Shown: piece by piece, positions 36,383 through 46,680 of the stretch
Layout: every line of letters starts with the position of its first letter
Numbering within the stretch: position 1 is the first letter of the stretch
Assembly: GCF_027359375.1 (NCBI RefSeq)
Contig: NZ_CP114779.1
Span: 1,240,001 to 1,304,000, forward strand
Reading direction: 5' to 3'
DNA: 64,000 nt
From: Prochlorococcus marinus str. MIT 0919
Lineage (GTDB): Bacteria; Cyanobacteriota; Cyanobacteriia; PCC-6307; Cyanobiaceae
Program-made: the position numbers and the translations under genes
The notes under the pieces: generated by a model
What the model was told of the DNA's origin: nothing
The model's database searches: none
Seen by the model: the letters and a program-made list of their open reading frames with translations, nothing else

Positions 36383-38044
36383 ATGCCTTTCCAAAACAAT
36401 TCCAACAAATATATTCCGTATAGGGTAGATTTAGATACCCCTTTTCTAGATCAAAAACCAGGTACATCTGGTCTCCGTAAAAGCACAAAAGAATTTCAAC
36501 AAACAAATTATTTAGAAAGTTTTATTGAAGCAATATTTAGGAATTTGGATGGAGTTAAAGATGGTGTTTTAGTTTTAGGAGGTGATGGTCGATTTGGTAA
36601 TAGGAAAGCAATTGATGTAATCCTTAGAATGGCAGCTGCGCATGGTGTGGGGAGGGTTATAACAACGGTAGATGGAATTCTATCAACTCCTGCTGCTTCT
36701 CATTTAATTAGAACTAACAATGCAATTGGCGGCATTATTCTTTCAGCAAGTCATAACTCAGGAGGCGAGCAAGGGGATTTCGGTGTAAAAATTAATGGCT
36801 CTAATGGAGGTCCAGCTCCAGAATATTTAACTAATAATATTTATGAATGTACCAAAATAATTGATTCATATAAGATAATTTCCCATGAAGAAATTTTATT
36901 ATCTTCACCAGGTAAATATGCAATTAACTCTATGGTAATAGAAGTTATTGATGGGGTAGATGGTTATATCAATTTGCTATCAAGTATTTTTGATTTTGAA
37001 AAAATTCGCTCTCTTTTGCGTGGTGATTTTACAATTGCTTTTGATGCACTTAATGCAGTTACTGGTCCTTATGCAAAGCGACTATTAGAAGAGATTTTAG
37101 GTGCTCCTTCAGGCACTGTTAGGAATGGTATACCTTTGGAAGATTTCGGGGGTTGTCATCCTGATCCAAATCTCACATATGCCAAAGAATTGGCAGATTT
37201 ACTTCTTTTAGGTACAGATTATTCATTTGGTGCTGCATGTGATGGAGATGGAGATAGAAATATGATTTTAGGCAGAGGTTGTTTTGTTAACCCTAGCGAT
37301 AGCCTTGCAGTGTTAGCAGCTAATGCAAATTGCGTACCAGCTTATTCTGATGGTTTGTTAGGCGTAGCTCGCTCTATGCCAACCAGTGGAGCTGTGGATA
37401 TTGTTGCTAAAGACTTGGGCATCGAATGTTATGAAACACCTACTGGGTGGAAGTTTTTTGGTAATTTACTCGACTCTTCTCAAATAACTTTGTGTGGGGA
37501 AGAAAGTTTTGGAACAGGCAGTAATCATGTAAGGGAAAAAGATGGATTATGGGCCGTACTTTTTTGGCTACAAATATTAGCTCATAACAAATGTTCGGTA
37601 GAAGAGTTAATGCATCAACATTGGGCTAAATATGGAAGACACTATTATTCTCGTCATGATTATGAATCCATACCTTTAGATAAAGCTAACGAGTTATATT
37701 CAAGACTTGAGTTAATTCTTACTTCTTTACCTGGGAAAAACTTTGCTGGGCGACTTGTTTCTCATGCAGATAATTTTTCTTATAAAGATCCCGTTGATCA
37801 TTCAATTACATCTAATCAGGGCTTAAGAATTTTATTGAATGATGGTAGTAGAGTGATTGTTAGATTATCTGGTACTGGGACTAAAGGAGCTACTTTAAGA
37901 ATTTACTTGGAAAAATATGCTTCGCCTGATTCAAATTTGCACTTAGACCCTCAAGAGGCTTTATCTGATTTAATTAAAGAAATAGACTCCCTGGCAGAAA
38001 TTACTAAACGGACAGGTATGAAATCACCTACAGTGATTACTTAA
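36383..38044 (+). CDS. pgm: Phosphoglucomutase
   Basis: Interconverts glucose-1-phosphate and glucose-6-phosphate, feeding glycogen and sucrose metabolism. The active-site serine lies in LSASHNSGGEQGDFGVK, the metal-binding loop is CDGDGDRNMI, the sugar-binding loop GEESFGTGSNH, and the phosphate-binding loop RLSGTGTKGATLRIY. 553 residues matches the PGM1-like family. Confidence 0.96.
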   Translation: MPFQNNSNKYIPYRVDLDTPFLDQKPGTSGLRKSTKEFQQTNYLESFIEAIFRNLDGVKDGVLVLGGDGRFGNRKAIDVILRMAAAHGVGRVITTVDGILSTPAASHLIRTNNAIGGIILSASHNSGGEQGDFGVKINGSNGGPAPEYLTNNIYECTKIIDSYKIISHEEILLSSPGKYAINSMVIEVIDGVDGYINLLSSIFDFEKIRSLLRGDFTIAFDALNAVTGPYAKRLLEEILGAPSGTVRNGIPLEDFGGCHPDPNLTYAKELADLLLLGTDYSFGAACDGDGDRNMILGRGCFVNPSDSLAVLAANANCVPAYSDGLLGVARSMPTSGAVDIVAKDLGIECYETPTGWKFFGNLLDSSQITLCGEESFGTGSNHVREKDGLWAVLFWLQILAHNKCSVEELMHQHWAKYGRHYYSRHDYESIPLDKANELYSRLELILTSLPGKNFAGRLVSHADNFSYKDPVDHSITSNQGLRILLNDGSRVIVRLSGTGTKGATLRIYLEKYASPDSNLHLDPQEALSDLIKEIDSLAEITKRTGMKSPTVIT

Positions 38045-38130
38045 AGATTGACGTTGATTTTCATTAAATATCTAACTAGTAGTTAAATACTTTTAAAGTA
38101 TTACTAAAATAAAATCTATTTTCATTTGCC

Positions 38131-39468
38131 TTGGTTAAAGATCTATTTACCTTCCAAACGGACGAAGAGCGCAAGAAAAATGCACCTCTTGCGGATAGGT
38201 TACGTCCCACTTCGCTTGATGAGTTTGTTGGACAACAAGACATTGTTGGAAGTGGGCGCCTTCTCAGAAGAGCTATTGAGGCAGATCGCGTAGGTAATAT
38301 TCTTCTACAAGGCCCTCCAGGAATTGGTAAGACGACTTTGGCGCAAATTATTGCATTAAATACCAGGGGTCATTTTAGTGTTCTAAATGCAGTTTTATCG
38401 GGGATTAAGGATTTGCGTCAAGAGGTTGAAGAAGCAAAGCATAGGTTAGGTAAATATGGCTTAAAGACTATTCTTTTTATTGATGAAGTACATCGATTTA
38501 ATACTGTTCAACAAGATGCTTTATTACCGTGGGTAGAAAATGGAACCTTTACTTTCATAGGAGCAACCACTGAAAACCCATTTTTTGAGGTTAACCCTGC
38601 TTTAGTTAGTCGATCTCGTATCTTTCGTTTGAAGCAATTGGATGTTTCTGATCTGTATAAGCTGTTAGATAGGGCATTAAAAGATACTAAAAAAGGTTAT
38701 GGCAATAAGTCCATTACTATTACTGATGAAGCCATAGATCATTTGATTGATATTTCGAATGGTGATGCACGTAGTTTGTTAAATGCTTTAGAACTTGCTG
38801 TAGAGACTACTTATCCTGATAAAGAAGGTCAAATAAATATTGATCTATCTATAGCCGAAGATTCTATCCAAAAACGTGCTCTATTGTATGACAAGCAGGG
38901 AGATACTCATTTTGATACTATTAGCGCTTTTATTAAATCATTGAGGGGTTCTGATCCAGATGCAGCCTTATTTTGGTTGGCTCGTATGCTTGAGTCCGGT
39001 GAACATCCAAATTACATTTTTCGAAGAATGTTAATAGCAGCATCTGAAGATATAGGGCTGGCTGACCCTCAAGCAATTGTTGTTACTCAATCTTGTGCCT
39101 CCGCTTTTGAAAGAGTCGGTATGCCAGAAGGTAAATATTTTCTTTCACAGGCTGCTATTTATTTGGCCTGCACTGAAAAAAGCAATAGTGTGTTAGGTAT
39201 TAATTCTGCGTTGGAAACTGTACAAAACTCAAAAAATCAAAATGTTCCTAAGCACTTACAAGATAATCATCGAAAAAGTGATAGCTCTAAAGATAACTGT
39301 GATTATAAATATCCTCATGATTTTGAAGATAATTGGGTCCCTCAAAATTATTTACCATTAGAATTGCAAACAGAAATTTTTTGGGAACCTACTATTAATG
39401 GTTGGGAAGGAAGAAGAAGATTTTTATTCTCTGAAAGAAAAAGAATACAAAATTCTAATCAAGATTAG
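38131..39468 (+). CDS. rarA: Replication-associated recombination protein RarA (AAA ATPase)
   Basis: AAA+ clamp-loader-like ATPase acting at stalled forks. Walker A GPPGIGKTT, Walker B ILFIDEVHRFNT, sensor 1 GATTENPFFEVN and the C-terminal tetramerisation region (SDPDAALFWLARMLESGEHPNYIFRRML) are visible. 445 residues. TTG start at 38131, with the family N-terminus DRLRPTSLDEFVGQQ nearby. Confidence 0.93.
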   Translation: MVKDLFTFQTDEERKKNAPLADRLRPTSLDEFVGQQDIVGSGRLLRRAIEADRVGNILLQGPPGIGKTTLAQIIALNTRGHFSVLNAVLSGIKDLRQEVEEAKHRLGKYGLKTILFIDEVHRFNTVQQDALLPWVENGTFTFIGATTENPFFEVNPALVSRSRIFRLKQLDVSDLYKLLDRALKDTKKGYGNKSITITDEAIDHLIDISNGDARSLLNALELAVETTYPDKEGQINIDLSIAEDSIQKRALLYDKQGDTHFDTISAFIKSLRGSDPDAALFWLARMLESGEHPNYIFRRMLIAASEDIGLADPQAIVVTQSCASAFERVGMPEGKYFLSQAAIYLACTEKSNSVLGINSALETVQNSKNQNVPKHLQDNHRKSDSSKDNCDYKYPHDFEDNWVPQNYLPLELQTEIFWEPTINGWEGRRRFLFSERKRIQNSNQD

Positions 39469-39510
39469 CTTGAGTCTCTCTAGTTGATTAGACAACTTTT
39501 TTAGATGAGA

Positions 39511-40188
39511 TTAAATAGTACAAATGATTGGATAATATTTTATTTTTGATTTGCTTATCGCTATACTAATACTCCATAATTTGTAATCAAATTTATGAAT
39601 TTTTAATTGTGTCTTTGTGAGATCATTATTTACCATATTTGTGCTTTTATTCCAGTTCCAATATTTTAAACCTTCTATTAGTTTTCCTTCTTGCCATTTG
39701 ATTGCAGCCTCTTTAACAATCCATTCTTCAAGAATATTTAATCTCGTATTGTCTTTATATATATTTATTGATTGACTTTTTTTGCTAAAGAAACGATTTG
39801 CTAACGCATTAAATTTAAAAGTTCTATCAGTTCTTTCTAAGTCAACACCTAATTTTTCTTGGCACCACCCTAATAGCAAAGCATCAGAGCAGTGACTAAA
39901 GCTTATATAACCTAAACCCTGTTCCAGATGTGGTGCTTTGCCTGGAGTGGCCTTCATTGGAATGTCTAAGGGTTCAATTCCTAATAGTTCGGAGAGAGCA
40001 GACCTTACGTTTCCTCTGGAGTGTCGGTATTCTCTAGCTCTCCTTTTAGATAATCCAGTAGCTATCCTCTCTTCTTCAGGAGTAATTTGTTTTAATGGAC
40101 CGTTCCTCTTAAATAGCCAAAGAGGAAGTACTCTTGAATTTAGAACTTCAGTTGTTTGCAATGGCTCTTCAAGTTGGTGATAAAGCAC
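39511..40188 (-). CDS. 4'-phosphopantetheinyl transferase (Sfp/HetI type)
   Basis: 225 residues. Activates acyl carrier proteins by attaching the phosphopantetheine arm. LGVDLERTDR (Mg-binding D-x-E) and EEWIVKEAAIKWQEGKLIEGL (W-x-x-K-E-A) are the two family signatures. The start is not certain: GTG at 40188 or TTG at 40161. The first overlaps the divergent peroxiredoxin start. Confidence 0.87.
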   Translation of the reverse strand: MLYHQLEEPLQTTEVLNSRVLPLWLFKRNGPLKQITPEEERIATGLSKRRAREYRHSRGNVRSALSELLGIEPLDIPMKATPGKAPHLEQGLGYISFSHCSDALLLGWCQEKLGVDLERTDRTFKFNALANRFFSKKSQSINIYKDNTRLNILEEWIVKEAAIKWQEGKLIEGLKYWNWNKSTNMVNNDLTKTQLKIHKFDYKLWSISIAISKSKIKYYPIICTI

Positions 40189-40631
40189 CAGAATTTACTC
40201 TCCTAGATCAAGATGGCACATCAATCAGCCTTTCTTCATTTAGAGGTCAAAGAGTTGTCATTTATTTCTATCCAAAAGATGACACGCCAGGATGTACTAA
40301 AGAAGCTTGTAATTTTCGTGATAGGTGGGGTAAGTTTCAATCTAATGACATAAAAGTGTTTGGTATAAGTAAAGACTCGGATAAATCGCATCTGAAATTT
40401 ATTGATAAGTATCAATTGCCATTTACTCTGCTTACAGATAATGAACCTTGTTTAGTTGCCTCTTCTTATGAGAGTTATGGATTAAAAAAATTTATGGGTA
40501 GGGAATATATGGGGATGATGCGCAAAACTTTTGTGATTGATCCAAATGGAAATATTGAGCTAATCTATAACAAGGTTAAGGCAGATAGTATGGCAAATGA
40601 AATTCTTTCGGACCTTAAAATTGAAGCCTAG
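40161..40631 (+). CDS. bcp: Thiol peroxidase, BCP/PrxQ-type peroxiredoxin
   Basis: 156 residues. The peroxidatic Cys45 and resolving Cys50 are in DDTPGCTKEACNFRD, typical of the BCP subfamily. It reduces H2O2 and lipid peroxides with thioredoxin. ATG 40161 gives the normal N-terminus MALQVGDKAPEF. Confidence 0.95.
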   Translation: MALQVGDKAPEFTLLDQDGTSISLSSFRGQRVVIYFYPKDDTPGCTKEACNFRDRWGKFQSNDIKVFGISKDSDKSHLKFIDKYQLPFTLLTDNEPCLVASSYESYGLKKFMGREYMGMMRKTFVIDPNGNIELIYNKVKADSMANEILSDLKIEA

Positions 40632-40635
40632 TGCT

Positions 40636-41322
40636 TTAGTGAAGCAAGCCTACCATCCCTTCTAAAACTAAGTTCGGAGAGTAGATTATTTCATAATCAA
40701 ATTGTATAAGATACCTATAAAGCGTTAACGAATCTCCCCCACAAATCCATATGGGAGTCGATGATTCCTTTCTCGCTTCAAGTAACGCTCCTATTAAAGA
40801 TTGAAAGCTACCTTTCAACATTGCTTCCTTTGTATCTGAGGGGAACATTTTACTTGGGATATTTAAGTCTAAAGGCTCTTTCAGGTTTTCTGCACCTAGA
40901 GCCATAGCCTTTTGTTGAAGCTTTAATCCTGGGATAAGCTGACCACCCTCAAATTCACCTGCAGATGTAAGTTTTGTCAGAGAAAAGACTGTACCTGCAT
41001 CTGCTATTAGAATCCCATTTTGATTTAACCCCTGAGCTTTAGCTTCTTGCAATGCAGCCCAACAGCCTAAGGCTCGATCAACACCTAACCATTCAGGCAA
41101 ATTTAAAAGTGGAATATCTTTTGTTCGCAACTTTTTAGATTTTTCGAGGATAGTTGTATGTGGAACTTCACCTACTGCTGCCCATTGGACTAGTAGTAAT
41201 TCATCAGAATTCAGTTTGTGGGGATTAGGTGATGTGTGGGAAAAATGCCATTCTTGATTTGACTTACATGCCCAATGCCATCGCGAATTGCCAATTAGTA
41301 GACAGCATTGTGTTCGACTCAT
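40636..41322 (-). CDS. coaX: Type III pantothenate kinase
   Basis: First step of CoA synthesis in bacteria using the CoaX fold. 228 residues. The C-terminal motifs ADAGTVFSL and FEGGQLIPGL and VDRALG are present. The first phosphate loop, D-x-G-N-T in most CoaX, reads LLIGNSRWHW here, without the Asp, a divergent form. It overlaps the upstream cysH by four bases, so both are one operon. Confidence 0.82.
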   Translation of the reverse strand: MSRTQCCLLIGNSRWHWACKSNQEWHFSHTSPNPHKLNSDELLLVQWAAVGEVPHTTILEKSKKLRTKDIPLLNLPEWLGVDRALGCWAALQEAKAQGLNQNGILIADAGTVFSLTKLTSAGEFEGGQLIPGLKLQQKAMALGAENLKEPLDLNIPSKMFPSDTKEAMLKGSFQSLIGALLEARKESSTPIWICGGDSLTLYRYLIQFDYEIIYSPNLVLEGMVGLLH

Positions 41323-42068
41323 TTTTGACTCTCCTTCTCTTGGTTTTCAAGATGAATTCCACATTCTTGTTTTAACCCACCGAATCTTGTCTCACGCCCT
41401 ATCCCTTCATTTCCATCTGGGCCACTTGAATGCGAATCTCCTACTGTTGAATACCCTTTCGCAAATAGTGGGTGTTGTGGGAGCTCATTTTCTTTCATAT
41501 AGTAAAAAATATCTTTTGTAGTCCATTCTAGAATTGGTCGCAATGAAAGCCTTCCTCTGATCTTGTCTAATACATTCATGGATCGACGAGTATCAGTTTG
41601 ATTTTTGCGTACTCCACTCGCCCAGCAATGTATGTTGAGATCAGTAAGAGTTTCTTCTAAAGGATTAATTTTACGAATTAAATGATATTTTTCTAGATCT
41701 TCTTTAGAATTATTTTTCCATAATTGCCCATAGATTGCCTCCATTCTTGCGGGTGAAATATTACTTTGAGCAACTGATATATCTAAATTCAGTTTGTTGG
41801 AAAGTAATTCTGCATATTGGTACGTTTCTGGAGGTAAATAACCGGTGTCGACCCAAATGATTTTTATATCTTTCTTGTCGAGTTTATAGAGCATATGCAA
41901 TAACACAGCTGATTGGATCCCAAAACTGGTTGTGATTGCTAATTTGTCTCCAAATTGCTCATAGGCCCATTCCAGCCGATGACGCGGAGAAATGCTTTTA
42001 AGATGCTCTTGGGCCTCTGATAAAGGAATTTTCAAAAAGGAATTGTTTTTCACTTTGCTATTAGTCAT
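41319..42068 (-). CDS. cysH: Phosphoadenylylsulfate (PAPS) reductase
   Basis: 249 residues. Reduces PAPS to sulfite with thioredoxin. ITTSFGIQSAVLLHML is the PP-loop, WVDTGYLPPETYQ follows, and the catalytic cysteine is in the C-terminal ECGIHLE. There is no Cys-Cys plus Cys-x-x-Cys set of 4Fe-4S APS reductases, hence the PAPS type. ATG start. Confidence 0.93.
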   Translation of the reverse strand: MTNSKVKNNSFLKIPLSEAQEHLKSISPRHRLEWAYEQFGDKLAITTSFGIQSAVLLHMLYKLDKKDIKIIWVDTGYLPPETYQYAELLSNKLNLDISVAQSNISPARMEAIYGQLWKNNSKEDLEKYHLIRKINPLEETLTDLNIHCWASGVRKNQTDTRRSMNVLDKIRGRLSLRPILEWTTKDIFYYMKENELPQHPLFAKGYSTVGDSHSSGPDGNEGIGRETRFGGLKQECGIHLENQEKESQK

Positions 42069-42140
42069 GCTTTTTTATCCATTATCGCTTTTTATAAGAT
42101 GTTCTTTTAGTCTCTGTGGATTTCCTCAGATCTGGTTCTA

Positions 42141-43328
42141 ATGGCTGAAGATTTTCAAAATTCTGGACCTGTTGTTGTAATAGGAGGTGGATTTGCAGGC
42201 TTAACAACAGTTCTTTCTTTGTCTAGGTCTAGGCCTTCAACTCCAATTGTCTTGATAGAACCTCGCAATAGGTTTGTTTTTGTACCACTCCTTTATGAAC
42301 TTTTAAGTGAAGAATTACAATTGTGGGAAATAGCGCCTTTCTATCGAATTTTGTTAGCAGGCAAAGGAATAGTTTTGGTAGAAGATTTTGTAGAGAGAAT
42401 TGATATAAATACAAGACAAGTCTTCACATCTTCTTGTGAGGTTATTGATTATGGGCAATTGGTAATTGCTACTGGCTCAACACCAGATTTCTATGGAATA
42501 TCTGGTGTTAAACAGAATGCCTTGAGCTTTAATCAAGTTAAGGATGTTCAGAAATTGAAAGATGTAATTTTTAAACTAAATAATTTATCTCAAGATAATA
42601 AATCTTTAGTAATTGTTGGTGCTGGAGCAACAGGGGTCGAACTTGCCTGTAAAATTGCAGATCTTGTACAAGAAGGTATAACTGTCAATTTGATTGAGGT
42701 AGGTGCAAGAGTTTTGCCTAAAGGTCAATCTTTTAATCAAGAGCAAGTTGAAAGAGTCTTAAATAAAAAAGGTATTAAATTATTTCTAAACACTAGTGTT
42801 GAAGCAGTAACTTCCAACTCTGTTCACATTAAAAATATTTCGGAAGAGGGTTCTGACATTTCCTTGATTCCTCATGCAGGTTTGATTTGGACTGCGGGTG
42901 TGAAGCCATTAGTTCCATTGGGAATACCTTCTGAGTGTTTTTGTGATAGCAAGGTATTAATAGATTCTTATTTGAAAGTAAATTCATTGGACAATGTTTT
43001 TGCAGTTGGCGATATCTCTTGCGATTTGGAAAATCCTTGTATTCCTTCTGCTCAATTGGCAATGCAGCATGGTGAATTGGCCTCCCAAAATTTAGTTGCT
43101 TTTCTTGAAGGAAGGCCTCTAAAGCCTTTTGTATTTAATGACCGAGGAGAAATGCTGAGTTTAGGGATTGGAGATGCCACTATTACTGGTCTAGGGTTAA
43201 CAATGTCAGGTTCACTAGCTTTCAAATTGAGGAGAATGGCCTATTTATCTAAAATGCCAAATCTATCATTATCTATTCGGTCTGCTGGTGCGTGGCTATT
43301 GCCTTTTAATGGCAAGAAATCATTTTAA
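42141..43328 (+). CDS. Type II NAD(P)H dehydrogenase (NDH-2)
   Basis: 395-residue flavoprotein with two Rossmann motifs: VVVIGGGFAGLTTVL (FAD) and LVIVGAGATGVELACKIA (NAD(P)H), plus AVGDIS near residue 290. NDH-2 passes electrons to plastoquinone without pumping protons. It precedes the SLC13-Ktr block on the same strand. Confidence 0.9.
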   Translation: MAEDFQNSGPVVVIGGGFAGLTTVLSLSRSRPSTPIVLIEPRNRFVFVPLLYELLSEELQLWEIAPFYRILLAGKGIVLVEDFVERIDINTRQVFTSSCEVIDYGQLVIATGSTPDFYGISGVKQNALSFNQVKDVQKLKDVIFKLNNLSQDNKSLVIVGAGATGVELACKIADLVQEGITVNLIEVGARVLPKGQSFNQEQVERVLNKKGIKLFLNTSVEAVTSNSVHIKNISEEGSDISLIPHAGLIWTAGVKPLVPLGIPSECFCDSKVLIDSYLKVNSLDNVFAVGDISCDLENPCIPSAQLAMQHGELASQNLVAFLEGRPLKPFVFNDRGEMLSLGIGDATITGLGLTMSGSLAFKLRRMAYLSKMPNLSLSIRSAGAWLLPFNGKKSF

Positions 43329-43421
43329 TTGAGAGAATAGTGACTAGGGTTTAGTGAACCCTTTTTGAATTTTCTTCTTTTGCAGTAGGAATTATGCATG
43401 AGCCATATATAAACAAAAAAT

Positions 43422-45245
43422 ATGTATGAGCTAAGAGCAGTTTTAGAAAACCCTCAGGCGCTAATTACCCTGGGAGTTTTACTGTTAGCAATAGTGCTTT
43501 TTATTAGTGGTTATTTAGCCCCTGAATTAACAGGTTTATTGAGCGTTGCGTTGTTAATGGCTACAGGAGTTTTATCGCCGCAAAAGGCTTTATCCGGTTT
43601 TGGCAGCCCAGCCTTAATAACTTTAATGGGACTTTTTGCTGTATCAGCTGCCTTATTTAAAAGTGGTGCTCTAGATAGATTGCGAGAGTTAATTGCATCA
43701 GACAGCATTAGGACTCCACGAAGATTAATAGCATTTTTAGGTTTTGTTGTCGCTCCTATATCTGGTGTTGTTCCTAATACTCCAGTAGTTGCTTCACTAC
43801 TACCTGTTATCGAAGCTTGGTGCTTAAAACGGAAACTATCTCCCTCTAGGGTTTTATTGCCTCTTTCATTTGCAACCGTTTTAGGAGGAACCCTTACTTT
43901 GCTTGGTAGTTCGGTCAATCTTTTAGTCAGTGATATTAGTCAGCAACTTGGTTATGGTTCTTTAGAGCTCTTTAGTTTCACTGCTATAGGAGTTCCTATT
44001 TGGCTTTTAGGGACGGCTTATTTATTGATGGCCCCTCAAGGCTTGTTGCCTGATCGAGGTAGAGATAATACTGAATTTGTCGGCAGTCCAGGTCAAACAG
44101 GTTATTTCACTGAGGTCACCATTCCCAGTGACTCTGAATTAGTTGGCAAGTCTTTGCATAACAGTCGATTACAACGTCGCTTTGATGTCGATGTCTTAGA
44201 GCTTCAGAGAGGCAAGGAAAGATTGTTACCTCCTCTTGCAGATCGAATGATTGAACCTGGAGATAGATTATTACTTCGTGTGACCCGAACAGATTTGTTA
44301 CGTCTTCAGCAGGAACATACTGTTCAGTTAGCTCAACAATCTCTTAGCAATCATTCAGAACAACGATCTAACTTACTTGAAGAAGAAGGTCAAAAAACTG
44401 TAGAGGTTCTTCTTCCAGCAGGGTCAACTTTAGCCGGAGCTAGTCTTCGTGAATTAAGGTTTCGTCAAAGGCATAATGCAACTGTATTGGCTCTAAGACG
44501 TGGTCAGCAAACCGTGCAAGAACGTTTGGGTCAAGCAATCTTGAGGGAAGGAGATGTATTACTTTTACAGGCTCCTATAGATTCTATACGAGGTCTGCAA
44601 GCCAATAATGATTTACTTGTATTAGATCAATTTGAGAATGATTTACCAACTGTCAGTAGAAAACCAATTGCTATTGGAATTGCAATTTCCATGGTGCTTT
44701 TACCAACTTTTACGTCTTTACCATTAGTAGCTTCAGTTTTGATTTCTGTTATTGCTATGGTTGTCGGAGGATGTTTGCGTCCGGCTGAAGTACAGAGATC
44801 TATACGTCTTGATGTCATACTTTTGTTGGGGTCTCTGTCTAGCTTTAGTGTTGCAATGCAGGCCACGGGACTTGCAGATGCGTTTGCAGGAAGTCTTGAC
44901 GATTTCCTTGTTGGTTTACCTACATATATGGCTCTATTAGTTGTTTTTTTCTTAACAACTATCTTTACTCAATTTATTAGTAATGCCGCTTCAGTAGCAT
45001 TATTGGCTCCAGTCGCGGTCCAATTGGCTCCTGGGATGAATCTTCCCCCAATAGCTCTTTTGATGACTGTTTTGTTTGGTGCTAGTCAGTCTTTTTTAAC
45101 ACCAATGGGTTATCAGACTAACTTGATGGTTTTTGGCCCTGGTCGTTATCGATTTCTTGACGTCACAAGGTATGGTGCTGGTTTAACAGCATTGATGACA
45201 GTTTTTGTTCCTTTATTAATTATTTGGCAATACGGAGGTAATTGA
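43422..45245 (+). CDS. SLC13/DASS-type anion permease with two RCK_C domains
   Basis: 607 residues. N-terminal membrane region (about 1-205) and C-terminal membrane region (about 400-605) form the divalent-anion:sodium symporter fold. Two TrkA-C (RCK_C) domains sit between them, about 220-300 (TIPSDSELVGKSLHNSRL) and 320-400 (LLPAGSTLAGASLRELRF). Family members take up sulfate or dicarboxylates. RCK_C domains usually sense small ligands or nucleotides. cysH sits about 1.4 kb away on the other strand, which fits a sulfate role. Confidence 0.88.
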   Translation: MYELRAVLENPQALITLGVLLLAIVLFISGYLAPELTGLLSVALLMATGVLSPQKALSGFGSPALITLMGLFAVSAALFKSGALDRLRELIASDSIRTPRRLIAFLGFVVAPISGVVPNTPVVASLLPVIEAWCLKRKLSPSRVLLPLSFATVLGGTLTLLGSSVNLLVSDISQQLGYGSLELFSFTAIGVPIWLLGTAYLLMAPQGLLPDRGRDNTEFVGSPGQTGYFTEVTIPSDSELVGKSLHNSRLQRRFDVDVLELQRGKERLLPPLADRMIEPGDRLLLRVTRTDLLRLQQEHTVQLAQQSLSNHSEQRSNLLEEEGQKTVEVLLPAGSTLAGASLRELRFRQRHNATVLALRRGQQTVQERLGQAILREGDVLLLQAPIDSIRGLQANNDLLVLDQFENDLPTVSRKPIAIGIAISMVLLPTFTSLPLVASVLISVIAMVVGGCLRPAEVQRSIRLDVILLLGSLSSFSVAMQATGLADAFAGSLDDFLVGLPTYMALLVVFFLTTIFTQFISNAASVALLAPVAVQLAPGMNLPPIALLMTVLFGASQSFLTPMGYQTNLMVFGPGRYRFLDVTRYGAGLTALMTVFVPLLIIWQYGGN

Positions 45246-45252
45246 ATTAATT

Positions 45253-46656
45253 GTGCTTGTGAATAAAACAATTTATAAAAAATCCGCTTGGTATAGAAGG
45301 TTAACTGTTCCTCAATTCACAGTAGTAACTGGTTTGTTAGTTGTAACTTTAGGAACAATTATTTTAGCTGCTCCGATTTGTTCTAGCGAAGATGTAGGGA
45401 TATGGGAGTCTTTTTTTACGGCAACCTCTGCAGTAACTGTAACAGGCTTAACTATTATTGATGTAGCAAGTGATTTAACTATTTTTGGACAAATTATTTT
45501 AGCATTTATGCTTTTAATTGGAGGTTTAGGGTTAATGGCTATAACTACTTTTCTTCAAGGTTTTGTTATCAGTGGTACAGAATTAAGATGTCGCTTGGAT
45601 CGAGGTAAAACACTTGATGAGTTTGGTGTTGGTGGCGTAGGAAAAACGTTTTGGGGGATAGCACTTACTGCTTTTATTTTAATTGGTATAGGAGCATTTT
45701 TCTTATTTTATTTTGGCTTTACAGATATCCCTTCTTTAGGAGAAAGGCTTTGGGTATCACTTTTTCATAGCATTTCTGCTTATAACAATGCTGGCTTTGG
45801 CCTCTGGTCTGACAGTATGAGTTCTTATAGGTCAAATGGGACAGTAAACCTTGTTATTCTTTTGCTAATTATCTTAGGTGGATTGGGTTGGCGAGTGACA
45901 AGTGACCTCTGGACAAATCGTAAACACTTTAATTTTAGAAAGCTGAGCCTTCATACACGCTTAGTACTTAGAACCTCTCTGTTCTTAATTGTTTTAGGAA
46001 CATTGGGATTGCTTGTTACGGAATCAATCGGTCAGGGATATTTTTTCTCAGGTATGGGATTTAAAGAGCGCCTTACAGCATCATTATTTCAGTCAATCAG
46101 CGCACGTACTGCTGGCTTTACCAATATCCCGATATCCATTGAAAGTATTACTGATTCCGGACTGTTGCTGCTCATGACATTGATGTTCATTGGTGCGAGT
46201 CCAGGGGGTACTGGAGGTGGAGTGAAAACAACAACTATTGCTGCTTTAATGGCTGCCACTAGATCTACTCTGAGAGGCCAAGATGATGTTGTAATACGCT
46301 ACCGACGTATTTCAGACAAGGTTGTTTTAAAAGCTGTTGGCATTACGGTTGGATCTTTGATTTTTGTTTTGATGATGGCATTATTAATAACAATGACTAA
46401 TAGTCTTAATGGTACAGAGCTCTTTTCATTTTTAGAGATTTTATTTACCTGTATTTCTGCATTCGCCACAGTTGGTTTCGACATTGGTGTAACACAGCAA
46501 TTAAGCCACTTTGGTCAATTTGTGCTTATCGTCGGTATGTTTGTGGGAAGATTAGGTATCCTTTTACTACTAAGTGCAATTTGGCAAGTTTTAAACAGAG
46601 GGAGATTTCACAATCAAAATCGAATTGGCTACCCAAGAGAGGATCTATATGTTTGA
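45253..46656 (+). CDS. ktrB: Potassium uptake channel subunit (TrkH/KtrB type)
   Basis: 467 residues. The four selectivity-filter glycines can be seen: SAVTVTGLT, SAYNNAGFGL, SARTAGFTNIP and SAFATVGFDIG. Eight or so membrane segments in 2TM-P repeats. Works with the KtrA regulator encoded next. The GTG at 45253 is the annotated start; a second GTG two codons later is possible. Seven bases follow the SLC13 stop. Confidence 0.93.
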   Translation: MLVNKTIYKKSAWYRRLTVPQFTVVTGLLVVTLGTIILAAPICSSEDVGIWESFFTATSAVTVTGLTIIDVASDLTIFGQIILAFMLLIGGLGLMAITTFLQGFVISGTELRCRLDRGKTLDEFGVGGVGKTFWGIALTAFILIGIGAFFLFYFGFTDIPSLGERLWVSLFHSISAYNNAGFGLWSDSMSSYRSNGTVNLVILLLIILGGLGWRVTSDLWTNRKHFNFRKLSLHTRLVLRTSLFLIVLGTLGLLVTESIGQGYFFSGMGFKERLTASLFQSISARTAGFTNIPISIESITDSGLLLLMTLMFIGASPGGTGGGVKTTTIAALMAATRSTLRGQDDVVIRYRRISDKVVLKAVGITVGSLIFVLMMALLITMTNSLNGTELFSFLEILFTCISAFATVGFDIGVTQQLSHFGQFVLIVGMFVGRLGILLLLSAIWQVLNRGRFHNQNRIGYPREDLYV

Positions 46657-46680
46657 ATTTTTTATGATTGAGGAAACATC

